The translations under genes and the position numbers were made by a program. Shown in pieces: positions 35,126 through 43,266 of a DNA stretch of 64,000 nt. The first letter of the stretch is position 1, and every line of letters starts with the position of its first letter. The stretch comes from Thermomonas sp. S9 (lineage in GTDB: Bacteria; Pseudomonadota; Gammaproteobacteria; Xanthomonadales; Xanthomonadaceae), in assembly GCF_024704365.1 (NCBI RefSeq), contig NZ_JAJDFY010000001.1, positions 1,469,001 through 1,533,000 on the forward strand, written 5' to 3'. The notes under the pieces are model-generated. The model was not told the origin of the DNA, searched no databases, and saw only the letters and a program-made list of their open reading frames with translations.

Positions 35126-36178
35126 ATGACCACGATCGTCAAAGCCCGCGGCGCGCACGCCGCCGACCAGCCCGTCGTCGCCCTCGACATTCCGCGCCGC
35201 GCGCCGGGTGCGCGTGATGTGCAGATCGAGATTGCCTACTGCGGCATCTGCCATTCCGACCTGCACACCATCCGCTCGGAGTGGCCGGGCACGCGCTACC
35301 CCTGTGTGCCAGGCCATGAGATCGTCGGCCACGTCAGCGCGGTCGGCAAAGATGTCACCCGTTTCAAGGTGGGCGACACCGTCGGCGTGGGCTGCATGGT
35401 CGGCAGCTGCCGGCGCTGCGCGGCCTGCGCGGAGGGGCTGGAGCAGTATTGCGAGAACGGCATGGTCGGCACTTACAACGGCCCGACCACGGATGCCCCC
35501 GGCCATACCCTCGGCGGCTATTCGCAGCGGATCGTGGTGGACGAGAAGTTCGTCCTGCACGTGCGCCATCCGCAGGACCAGCTGGCGGCGGTGGCGCCGC
35601 TGCTGTGCGCCGGCATCACCACCTATTCGCCGCTGCGCCACTGGCAGGCCGGCCCCGGCAAGAAGGTCGGAGTCGTCGGCATCGGTGGGCTGGGCCACAT
35701 GGGCATCAAGCTCGCGCATGCGATGGGGGCGCACGTGGTGGCGTTCACCACCAGCGAATCCAAGCGCCAGCAGGCGCATGCCCTAGGCGCTGACGAAGTG
35801 GTGAACTCGCGCGACGAGACGCAGATGGCCGCGCACCGCGGCAGCTTCGACTTCATCCTGGACACGGTGGCGGCACCGCACGTGCTGGATGCGTTCACCG
35901 CGCTGCTCAAGCGCGACGGCACGTTGTGCCTGGTCGGCGCCCCGGCCACGCCGCATCCCAGCCCGGCGGTGTCGGGCCTGATCTTCGGGCGCAAGTCCAT
36001 TGCCGGTTCGCTGATCGGCGGGATCAAGGAGACCCAGGACATGCTGGATTTCTGCGCCGGGCACGGGATCGTGGCCGACATCGAGCTGGTGCGCGCGGAC
36101 GAGATCGAGACCGCCTACGAGCGCATGCTCAGGAGCGACGTCAAGTACCGCTTCGTGATCGACATCGCCACCCTGTGA
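35126..36178 (+). CDS. Zinc-dependent NAD(P) alcohol dehydrogenase (CAD/YahK type)
   Basis: 350 residues, medium-chain dehydrogenase. Catalytic zinc ligands are Cys42 (YCGICHSDLH) and His64/Glu65 (VPGHEIVGHV). A structural zinc site is seen in SCRRCAACAEGLEQYC. The Rossmann motif is GVVGIGGLGHMGIKLAH. The GVGCMVGSC and NGPTTDAPGHTLGGYS segments are typical of the cinnamyl alcohol dehydrogenase-like group, such as YahK and AdhC, which reduce broad aldehydes with NADPH. Start at 35126 follows AGGAGCC; an out-of-frame ATG lies five bases earlier. It ends in a strong terminator inside the repeat region. Confidence 0.92.
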   Translation: MTTIVKARGAHAADQPVVALDIPRRAPGARDVQIEIAYCGICHSDLHTIRSEWPGTRYPCVPGHEIVGHVSAVGKDVTRFKVGDTVGVGCMVGSCRRCAACAEGLEQYCENGMVGTYNGPTTDAPGHTLGGYSQRIVVDEKFVLHVRHPQDQLAAVAPLLCAGITTYSPLRHWQAGPGKKVGVVGIGGLGHMGIKLAHAMGAHVVAFTTSESKRQQAHALGADEVVNSRDETQMAAHRGSFDFILDTVAAPHVLDAFTALLKRDGTLCLVGAPATPHPSPAVSGLIFGRKSIAGSLIGGIKETQDMLDFCAGHGIVADIELVRADEIETAYERMLRSDVKYRFVIDIATL

Positions 36179-36198
36179 GCAGGCGCAACGTGCGCGCC

Positions 36199-36440
36199 GG
36201 TTCTCCACAGCCGCTGTGGATGAAATCCGGATAAGCATGTGGATAATAGCCTGCACGCCTTGCGCGGTGCGGCTGATCAAGAGGAGTGGCGAAAAAATCG
36301 CCACGTCTTTTTTGTGAGGATCGGCCGCGAAATTCGGGTTCTCCACAGCGGCTGTGGATGGAAATCGTATAACGATGTGGACAATCGCGTGCGCGCCTTG
36401 CGTGGTGCGGCTGTCAATAGTATTGGCGAAATATTCGCCA
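36199..36440. repeat. Tandem direct repeat (two about 105-base units, period 138) with palindromes and DnaA-box-like motifs
   Basis: Unit 1 (36199-36304) and unit 2 (36337-36440) are roughly 80 to 85 percent identical by eye. Each contains, in order, a TTCTCCACA motif, a CCACAG-3-CTGTGG palindrome (36205-36219 and 36343-36357), an ATGTGGA(T/C)AAT motif, a CGCCTTGCG-GGTGCGGCTG block and a TGGCGAA hairpin. TGTGGATAA at 36238-36246 is the reverse complement of the perfect DnaA box TTATCCACA; the others are one or two mismatches away. The region fills the 275 bases between two convergent genes. Confidence 0.85.
36286..36313 (+). terminator. Intrinsic terminator after the alcohol dehydrogenase gene
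   Basis: GTGGCGA (36286-36292), loop AAAAA, TCGCCAC (36298-36304), then TTTTTT at 36308-36313. It forms the last part of repeat unit 1. The matching hairpin of unit 2 (36424-36440) lacks a T-run. Confidence 0.75.
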
Positions 36441-36453
36441 GTCGTGCGCTGGG

Positions 36454-37121
36454 TCAGACTTCGACCTGGCGGGCCGGGTCGCTCAGTTCCAGCGAGCGCA
36501 GTACCACCCCGGCCTGGGTGCGGTTGCGCACGCCCAGGCGTTCGAAGATCGCGGTCAGGTGCGCCTTCACCGTGCGCTCCTGCACGCCGAGGCGGTCCGC
36601 GATCTGCTTGTTGAGCAGGCCGTCGGCGACCAGCGTGAGCACCCGGAACTGCTGCGGCGACAGGCTGGCCAGCCGCGCGGCGAGATCGGTATCGCCCGGC
36701 GCGCTCTGCGCGCGCGCCACGCTGGTGCGCAGCGCCGGCGGCAAGCCAGGTCTCGCAGGCCAGCACGGCGGTGATCGCCGCGCGCAGTTCATCCAGCCCG
36801 GCGCTCTTGGGCAGGTAGCCGGCCGCGCCGTGGTCCAGCGCGCGCCGCACCACCCGCGGATCGTCGTTGGCCGAGACCACGACCACTGCCACGCCCGGGA
36901 ACTGCGCACGGATTGCGGCCAGCCCGGCCAGCCCGTGGTTGCCCGGCATGTGCAGGTCCAGCAGCACCAGGTCCACCTGTGGCTGCGCCTCCAGCAGCGC
37001 CAGCGTCGCCTCGATGGGTACCGGCTTCGAACAGCTCCACCGCGCCCAGCGCCTCGCGCGCCGCCTGCTTGAGCGCAGCGCGGAACAGCGGATGGTCGTC
37101 GGCGATCAGTAGCGAGGGCAT
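36454..37121 (-). CDS. NarL/LuxR-type response regulator (CrbR/ErdR-like), two frameshifts
   Basis: About 221 residues after two corrections. The receiver begins LLIADDHPLFRAALKQA; its phospho-acceptor is near residue 55 in VDLVLLDLHMPGNHGLAGL, and the SA and K positions follow in VVVSAND and YLPKSAG. The C-terminal LuxR helix-turn-helix is LSPQQFRVLTLVADGLLNKQ then TVKAHLTAIFERLGV. The HPLFR start and DLHMPGNHGL form resemble ErdR/CrbR, partner of the transporter-fused kinases. Breaks: one extra base at 37016-37018 and one at 36743-36744. It lies 4 bases from hbdH, same strand, so is probably co-transcribed after it. Confidence 0.85.
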
Positions 37122-37125
37122 GGGC

Positions 37126-37947
37126 TCACTGCGCCGTCCAGCCGCCGTCCACCGGCAGCGCGGTGCCGGTGATGTTGTGGGCTTCGCGCCGGCACAGGAA
37201 CACCGCCAGCGCGGCGATCTCCTCCGGCAGGGTCATGCGCAGGCTGGGCTGCTTTTCGGCCAGCAGCGCGCGTACGCCGTCCTCGCGCGAGCCGCCGCGC
37301 ATGCGCGCCTGGATCTGCGGCTCGATCAGCGGCGTTTCCACCCAGCCCGGGCAGATGCAGTTGACGGTGATGCCGCCGGACTCGCGGTTGCCCTGCGCCG
37401 CGTATTCCAGCGCGGCGACCTTGCTCAGGCCGACGAGGCCGAACTTGCTGGCCGCGTAGGGCGCCTTGTCCTTGGAGGCCACCAGCCCGTGCACCGAGGC
37501 GATGTTGACCACCCGCCCATAGCCGCGCGCGGCCATCGCCGGCAGCGCCGCGCGCATGGTGTGGAAGGCCGACGACAGGTTGATGGCGAGGATGTCGTTC
37601 CACCTCGAAACCGGCATCTCGTGCAGCGGCACCGCGTGCTGGATGCCGGCGTTGTTCACCAGCACGTCCACGCCGCCGTCCGACCAGGCGGCGAGATCGC
37701 GCATCATCGCCGCGATGGCGTCGGGGTCGCGCAGGTCGGCGCCGAAGTGGCGCACGTGCGCCGGTCCGGTGCCCGCGTCCGCGGCCTCGACCTCGCGGAC
37801 CGCGCTGGCGATCTGTTCCGGCGTGCCCAGGCCGTTGATCGCCACCCGTGCGCCGGCCGCAGCCAGCGCCTTGGCGATCGCCAGGCCGATGCCGGAGGTG
37901 CTGCCGGTGACCAGGGCGGTGCGCCCGCGCAGGAAGGATTCGCTCAT
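37126..37947 (-). CDS. 3-hydroxybutyrate dehydrogenase (SDR family)
   Basis: 273 residues. Oxidises D-3-hydroxybutyrate to acetoacetate with NAD, the step after PHB depolymerisation. SDR motifs: TGSTSGIG (about 13-20), NNAG in VLVNNAGIQHAVP, catalytic Ser in VNIASVHGLVAS, Tyr and Lys in YAASKFG, and the family tail FLCRREAHNITGTALPVDGG. The IQHAVP and HGLVAS segments are characteristic of 3-hydroxybutyrate dehydrogenases. The ATG at 37947 follows GGAGCTCC. It is divergent from the oligomer hydrolase gene; the shared 122-base region holds an inverted repeat GTAC-GAAA-GTAC near 38015-38026 that could be an operator. Confidence 0.92.
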   Translation of the reverse strand: MSESFLRGRTALVTGSTSGIGLAIAKALAAAGARVAINGLGTPEQIASAVREVEAADAGTGPAHVRHFGADLRDPDAIAAMMRDLAAWSDGGVDVLVNNAGIQHAVPLHEMPVSRWNDILAINLSSAFHTMRAALPAMAARGYGRVVNIASVHGLVASKDKAPYAASKFGLVGLSKVAALEYAAQGNRESGGITVNCICPGWVETPLIEPQIQARMRGGSREDGVRALLAEKQPSLRMTLPEEIAALAVFLCRREAHNITGTALPVDGGWTAQ

Positions 37948-38069
37948 GAGGGAGCTCCGCGACGCCGTGGGGGAGCCATACGCTAGCAGGATCGCGCCGG
38001 TGCGGCGGTCGCGCGCGGCTGGTACGAAAGTACGATGCGGGAGATTGCGGCAGGGGGTAAGGTCGGTAC

Positions 38070-39875
38070 ATGCATACACCCCGCCATTGCGCCCTCGCCG
38101 CGGCCGGCCTGCTGCTGGCCGCCTGCGCCGGCCTGCCCGCGCAGGCCCCGTCGAACCAGGAAGCCCGCCCCATGTTCAGCCCGTCCGCCGTCACCGCGCA
38201 TCGCGGCGACGATGATCTCCTGACCGCCGGCCTCGGCCTGCAGGGCCTGCGCGCGCTGCTGCCGCCGGCGTTCGCGGAGGCCGCGCATCCGACCCCGGCC
38301 GAGCTGCGCCGGCGTGCGATCTGGTCGAACTGGCGCGGGATCGCCGACCTCGCGCCGGGCGGCGGGTATGGCGAGCTGTACGGCAGCACCGCGGCGGTGC
38401 CGGGCCGCGAGTTCAGCGCCTATGCCCGACTGCCCGGCGCGAAGCAGCCGCATCGCGTGCTGGTGCAGCTGCCGGATGAGTTCGATACGCGCAAGCGCTG
38501 CGTGGTGGTGACCGCCTCCTCGGGTTCGCGCGGCATCTACGGCGCGATCGCGGTGGCCGGCGCCTGGGGCCTGCCGCGCGGCTGCGCGGTGGCCTACACC
38601 GACAAAGGCGCCGGCACCGACTATTTCGACCTGGAGGCCGGGCAGGGCATCGCGCTGGATGGCACCGCCGCCGCCGCTGGGGGCGATGCCGCGCTGGCCT
38701 TCACGCCCGTGCCGGCCTCCGGCCACGGCGTGGCCTTCAAGCACGCGCATTCGCAGGACAACCCCGAGGCCGACTGGGGCCGCCATCTGAAGCAGGCGGC
38801 GCAGTTCGCGCTGGAAGTGCTGAGCGCGCAGTATCCGCAGCAGGCGCCGTTCACGTTCGCGAACACCCGCGTCATCGCGGTCGGCATTTCCAACGGCGGC
38901 GGCGCGGTGCTGCGCGCGGCGGAAGACCCGGAGCCGTGGCTGGACGCGGCGGTGGCCGGCGAGCCCAGCGTGCTGGTGGACGGCCACGGCGCGCGCGCGC
39001 TGTACGACTACGCCAGCGAGGCCGCGCTGCTGATGCCCTGCGCGCTGCCGCAGCTGGGCATCCCGGCGATGCCGGGGCTGGAGATGAGGTGCGCGGCGCT
39101 GGCGGCGCGCGGAGTGCTTTCGGGCGCGACCCTCGATGCCCAGCAGAAGGACGCGCTGGCGCGCCTGCGCGCGGCCGGCTGGAGCGATGCCGGCCTGCGC
39201 GCCGGGGCGATCAGCGTCGGCTTCGATCTGTGGCGGGCGATCGCGGTGGCCTACGCCTCGGCCTACGGGCGCTATCCGCACGATGCGCACCCCTGCGGCT
39301 ACCGCTATGCCGCGCTGGGCGCGGACCTCGCACCGCGCAGTGCCACCGCCGCCGAGCGCGCCGCCTGGTGGGCCGATGCCAGTGGCATCCCGCCCGGCGC
39401 GGGCGTGGCCATCGTCGATCCGCAGCCGCCTGCCGATCTCGGCCTGACCGGCCTGCAGTGCCTGCGCGGACTGTGGACGGGCGAGGGCGCGGATGCCCGT
39501 CGCGTGCGCCAGGGCATCGCCACAACCCGCGCCGCGCCGCCGCGCGCCGGCCTGCCGCTGGTGGTGATCCACGGCAGCGACGACGGCCTGGTGCCGCCGG
39601 CCTTCTCCAGCGCGCCCTACGTGGCGATGGCCAGGACCGCCGGGCGCGACGTGCGCTACTGGCAGGTAGGCAACGCCCAGCATTTCGATGCCTTCCTCGG
39701 CCTGCCGCACATGGCCGCGGCCTACCTGCCGCTGCTGCCCTACGTGTACGCGGCGCTGGATCGGGTCGATGCCTATCTCGACGGCAAGGCCGCGCTGCCG
39801 GAGGACGCGGTGATCGCCACGGTGCCGCGCATGGGCGCGCCGCTGGCGCCGGCGAACCTGGCACTGCCGCGCTGA
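38070..39875 (+). CDS. D-(-)-3-hydroxybutyrate oligomer hydrolase, lipoprotein
   Basis: 601 residues. Splits short 3-hydroxybutyrate oligomers to monomer during PHB breakdown; some members are secreted. A lipoprotein signal with lipobox LLAAC is present (Cys19), so it is probably anchored in an envelope membrane. Alpha/beta-hydrolase features include VVVTASSGSRGIYGAI, the nucleophile elbow GISNGGGA (Ser about 273) and VIHGSDDGLVPPAF with the likely catalytic Asp. Length and NWRGIADL segments match the 3HB-oligomer hydrolase family. Its product would feed the divergent dehydrogenase, provided it is imported. Confidence 0.9.
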   Translation: MHTPRHCALAAAGLLLAACAGLPAQAPSNQEARPMFSPSAVTAHRGDDDLLTAGLGLQGLRALLPPAFAEAAHPTPAELRRRAIWSNWRGIADLAPGGGYGELYGSTAAVPGREFSAYARLPGAKQPHRVLVQLPDEFDTRKRCVVVTASSGSRGIYGAIAVAGAWGLPRGCAVAYTDKGAGTDYFDLEAGQGIALDGTAAAAGGDAALAFTPVPASGHGVAFKHAHSQDNPEADWGRHLKQAAQFALEVLSAQYPQQAPFTFANTRVIAVGISNGGGAVLRAAEDPEPWLDAAVAGEPSVLVDGHGARALYDYASEAALLMPCALPQLGIPAMPGLEMRCAALAARGVLSGATLDAQQKDALARLRAAGWSDAGLRAGAISVGFDLWRAIAVAYASAYGRYPHDAHPCGYRYAALGADLAPRSATAAERAAWWADASGIPPGAGVAIVDPQPPADLGLTGLQCLRGLWTGEGADARRVRQGIATTRAAPPRAGLPLVVIHGSDDGLVPPAFSSAPYVAMARTAGRDVRYWQVGNAQHFDAFLGLPHMAAAYLPLLPYVYAALDRVDAYLDGKAALPEDAVIATVPRMGAPLAPANLALPR

Positions 39876-39953
39876 GTTGCGCTGAATCGACTCCGCAGCG
39901 TCATGGCGGTGCCGCATCCGCGTTGCTAGCATGGCGCCCATAGCGGAGGAGCC

Positions 39954-41053
39954 ATGACGGACGCACCCAATGATTTCATGGCGCTGGCGCGCCAGTACTG
40001 GACGCAATGGGGCGAGGCATTGCAGGGCGCATCGGCGGCCAGCCGTAGCCGGATCCCGGCCTGCAGGACGTGCTGCAGGCGTGGCGTGGCCGGCTCGACG
40101 CTGGCGCGTTCAACGCGGCGTTCGACCACCTGCAGCGGCAGGCCGGCGCCTGGCTGGCGCAGATGCAGCAGGTGGCGGCGCAGTTCGCCGGGCGCCCGCA
40201 TTCCGCACCGGACGTGGCACGCGCCTGGCGCGACGTGGTGGGCGGCAATCCGTTCGCCGGCATGGTGCAGGGCATGCAGGGGCCGGGGCTCGGCAACCTC
40301 GCGCAGTGGGGCGAGCTGGCCGCGCCGTGGCTGCACGGCCTGCGCGCGCAGGCGGAAGGGATGCTGGGCCTGCCGGCCTTCGGACTGGCGCGCGAGCACC
40401 AGGAACGTGGGCAGGCGCTGGGACGTGCACTGCTGCGCCTGCAGCGCGCGCAGGACGCCTGGAATGCGCTCTTGGCCAGAGCCTCGCAGGACGCATTCGC
40501 ACGTTTCGAGGCCAGGCTGGTCGAGCATGAGGCGCCGGGCCGCCAGCTCACCAGCGTGCGTGCGCTGTTCGATGTGTGGGTGGATGCCGCCGAGGAGGCC
40601 TGGGCCGAGCTCGCACTGTCACGCGAGTACCGCCATGCGCTGGGCGAGCTGGTCAACGCGCAGATGCAGGCGCGTGCCGCGGCGCAGGCGATCGGCGAGC
40701 AGATGGCCTGCGCGCTGGGCCTGCCCGGGCGGATGGAGCTGGACAGCGCGCACCGCAAGCTCGCGGAGCTCGAGCGCGCGCTGCGGCGGATGCAGGATGC
40801 GCCGGCGGCGGATGCGGAGGCGACGCAGTCGCGGCCGCGCCCGAAACCGGCCGCGCGCCCGCTGGGCGCTGCGAACAAAGCGGCCGGCAAAGCCGTGAAG
40901 ACGGCGGCCGTCAAGACGGCGAAGGCAGCGCCGGCCAGGGCCGCCGGGCGTACGACCAGACCGGCCGCAAAGTCCGCTGCAAAGCCCGCCGCCAAGACCA
41001 TTGCCAAGACCGCGACCAAGACCGCGACCAAGACCACCGCCAGGAAGCGCTGA
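39954..41053 (+). CDS. phaE: Class III PHA synthase subunit PhaE with Lys/Ala-rich tail, one frameshift
   Basis: About 366 residues. PhaE is the non-catalytic partner of class III PhaC. The conserved features are weak by nature; the start MTDAPNDFMALARQYWTQWG, the central helix REHQERGQALGRALLRLQRA and the segment VRALFDVWVDAAEEAWAELA with AHRKLAELERALRRM are typical. The last 60 residues are an unusual Lys/Ala/Thr-rich tail (AAKTIAKTATKTATKTTARK) similar in style to histone-like phasins such as PhaF. The frame breaks near 40050, probably one missing base. GGAGGAG precedes the ATG. phaC starts one base after the stop. Confidence 0.9.
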
Positions 41054-41054
41054 C

Positions 41055-42126
41055 ATGTACGGCCCGCTCGCCATCACCCCCGGAAACGCTGGCCGAAGAG
41101 GCCGGCAAGCTGCAGCGCAAGCTCGCGGCCGGCCTGCACACCCTGCGCGAGCTGGACGATGTCCACGTGGGCGCGACGGCGCGCGAGGAAGTCTGGCGCG
41201 ACGGCAAGGTGGTGCTGTACCGCTTCCGTGGTGCGCGCGCGCCCACGGCCAGGGTGCCGATCCTGATCGCCTACGCGCTGGTCAACCGCCCGTACATGGT
41301 CGACCTGCAGGACGACCGCTCGCTGGTGAAAGGACTGCTGGCGCGCGGCGAGGATGTCTACATCATCGACTGGGGCTATCCCGACCGCTCCGACCGCTTC
41401 CTGACCCTTCAGGATTACATCGAGCGCTTCCTCGGCGGCGCGATCGAGCATCTGTGCCGCGCACACGGCCTGCCGGCGATCCACCTGCTGGGCATCTGCC
41501 AGGGCGGCGCGTTCTCGCTGTGCTACGCGGCCTTGCACCCGGAGCGGGTGAAGAACCTCATCACCATGGTGACGCCGGTGGACTTCCATACCCCGGACAA
41601 CATGCTGTCGAACTGGAACCGCGAGATCGACGTGGACCTGCTGGTGGACACGCTCGGCAACGTGCCGGCCGACATGATGAACTTCACCTACCTGATGCTC
41701 AAACCCTGGCGGCTGTTCGCGCAGAAATACGTGGGCATGCTCGACATCCTCGACGACCGCAAGGCGATGGAGGATTTCCTGCGCATGGAGCAGTGGATCT
41801 TCGATTCGCCCGACCAGGCCGGCGAAGCCTTCCGCGAGTTCAGCAAGCAGTTCTTCCAGGAGAACCGCTTCGTCACCGGCGGCGCCAAGGTGGGCGATCG
41901 CGAGGTGCACCTGGGGCTGGTGGAGATGCCGGTTCTCAACATCTACGCCGAGCAGGACCACCTGGTGCCGCCGGATGCCTCGCGCGCGCTGCGCACGCTG
42001 TGCGGCAGCCGCGACTACACCGAGTATTCCTTCCGCGGCGGCCACATCGGCATCTACGTCTCCGGGCGTGCGCAGAAGGACGTGCCGCAGGCGATCCACG
42101 ACTGGCTGGCGCAGCGGTCGCGCTGA
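41055..42126 (+). CDS. phaC: Class III poly(3-hydroxyalkanoate) synthase catalytic subunit PhaC, frameshift near start
   Basis: Polymerises 3-hydroxyacyl-CoA (mainly 3-hydroxybutyryl-CoA) into PHA granules with PhaE. About 356 residues. The catalytic triad is Cys148 in the lipase-like box GICQGG, Asp301 in AEQDHLVPP and His330 in GGHIGIY, almost the numbering of the Allochromatium class III enzyme. The short length also marks class III. The frame breaks at the C-run 41077-41081; one fewer C gives MYGPLAITPETLAEEAGKLQ. Coupled to phaE (stop at 41051-41053). Confidence 0.95.
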
Positions 42127-42128
42127 GC

Positions 42129-42584
42129 ATGCGCGCGCCGCCGCGCTGGCTGCTGCGCCTCGCGCAGGGCCTCGGCATCGTCTGGGCCTTGCCGGTGACG
42201 ATGCTTGGCCTCGCGGCGGGGCTGGCGGCACTGGCTGCCGGCGCCCGGGTACGCCTCAGCCGGCGCGATCTGGCCTGCGTGTTCCAGCGCGTGCCGTGGG
42301 GGCCGGGCGGCGCGCTGACGCTGGGCAACGTGATTCTGGATACCGGCGACGATCTCGGTCGACCCTGCCGCACCTATGCGCACGCGGCCGGTCTTGCGGT
42401 GCAGCCGCGCATCCGGCTGGCCGACCACGAGCGCGCCCACGTCTTCCAGTACATGGTGCTGGGCGCGCTGCTGCCGCCGCTGTACCTGCTGCATGGCGGG
42501 GTGTCCGCGCGCAACCGCTTCGAGCATGCGGCCGACCGCTACGCGCTGACCGGCCGCGGCTGGTGGCCGTGGGCACACGACTGA
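42129..42584 (+). CDS. Membrane protein with HExxH motif, unknown function
   Basis: 151 residues. I do not recognise a named family. The N-terminus is a hydrophobic helix or pair (about 9-40, LAQGLGIVWALPVTMLGLAA). A soluble part follows with an HExxH sequence, His100-Glu101-Arg-Ala-His104, in ADHERAHVFQYMVLGA, then a second hydrophobic segment (LLPPLYLLHGG) and NRFEHAADRYAL. HExxH followed by a distant acidic residue suggests a zinc metallopeptidase-like site, but the protein is small. It begins 2 bases after phaC and should be in the phaEC transcript. Confidence 0.7.
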   Translation: MRAPPRWLLRLAQGLGIVWALPVTMLGLAAGLAALAAGARVRLSRRDLACVFQRVPWGPGGALTLGNVILDTGDDLGRPCRTYAHAAGLAVQPRIRLADHERAHVFQYMVLGALLPPLYLLHGGVSARNRFEHAADRYALTGRGWWPWAHD

Positions 42585-42652
42585 CACGACTGAATGCGGC
42601 TTGTCGACGGACGGCATCGCGGCGCGGGTGCATTTAGCGTTTTGCTAATGTC

Positions 42653-42772
42653 GCCGGTCCTATGGTGTTCGGCACCGGAGAAAAACTGTCCGGCGCGCAA
42701 GGCGCCCTGCAGAATCGCTCCGGCCACGACCCGGTCCCCTCCAGGCGCAACGCCCGCGAGACCGGGTCTTTT
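42653..42772 (+). ncRNA. Candidate small RNA or long 3' structure ending in an intrinsic terminator
   Basis: Several hairpins occur in 120 bases: CCGGA/TCCGG (42675-42679 with 42689-42693), GGCGC/GCGCC (42692-42696 with 42702-42706), and a terminator with stem GACCCGGTC (42728-42736) and GACCGGGTC (42760-42768), a C-rich loop side (CCCCTCC) and TTTT (42769-42772). An AT-rich inverted repeat TTAGC-GTTTT-GCTAA (42634-42648) containing a TAATGT -10-like hexamer lies just upstream. It could be an independent small RNA, or only the end of the phaEC transcript. Confidence 0.45.
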
Positions 42773-42826
42773 CTGTCAGCGCCTGGCTACCGCGCTGGTG
42801 CGCAGGGAGATGGGTGCGCGCGCACG

Positions 42827-43087
42827 TCATTCGCGGACTTCGATCGCACCCTGCAGGCGCCCTTGCCGGTCGACCACCACCCGCACGCGCCGGCGGCCAT
42901 GGTAGAAGCTGGCGCGATACAGGCCCGCGTCCTCGCCGGTGCCGCGCTCGCACAGCTGGCTGATGCGGCGCTGCCGCAGCAGGCGCAGGAACGCTTCCGG
43001 CGTCAGGCCGAACGCGCTGGCGATCGGGGCGGCGTCGATCTCGATTTCGAGCGCCGGTTGCAGGGCGATGGGAATGGCATCACGCAT
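42827..43087 (-). CDS. DUF6522 family protein
   Basis: 86 residues. The sequence fits the small DUF6522 family: LEIEIDAAPIASAFGLTPEA, a LLRQRRISQLCERGTGEDAG core, then YRASFYHGRRRVRVVVD and a short C-terminal strand. No catalytic motif or membrane segment is visible and its function is unknown. Related proteins often sit near respiratory or stress genes; here two cytochromes c lie upstream on the same strand, separated by a terminator, so it is probably transcribed alone. Confidence 0.7.
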   Translation of the reverse strand: MRDAIPIALQPALEIEIDAAPIASAFGLTPEAFLRLLRQRRISQLCERGTGEDAGLYRASFYHGRRRVRVVVDRQGRLQGAIEVRE

Positions 43088-43217
43088 GGTTCAAACCCCG
43101 CCGCGGCGGCGGACGAGGAGGTGCCTGCATTCTCCGCAGGCGGCATGATGCCGGCCATGACCGGGATCAACAGCGGGCCGGAAGCGCTCCGCGTCGCGTC
43201 CTGCAGGCCCGGCATGC

Positions 43218-43239
43218 AAAAGGGGCCCGCAGGCCCCTT
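43218..43239 (-). terminator. Intrinsic terminator after the cytochrome c pair
   Basis: On the minus strand, an 8-bp stem AAGGGGCC/GGCCCCTT (43232-43239 with 43220-43227) with a 4-base loop runs into TTTT. It lies 28 bases after the cytochrome stop. Confidence 0.75.
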
Positions 43240-43266
43240 CGCATCGAGCGCCGGCGCGGGCCGGGA

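Noticed and set aside
36199-36440. The DnaA-box cluster as the chromosomal origin
   Set aside because: No dnaA, dnaN, gyrB, rpmH or parAB nearby, no AT-rich unwinding region, and the motifs lie in a tandem repeat between convergent metabolic genes.
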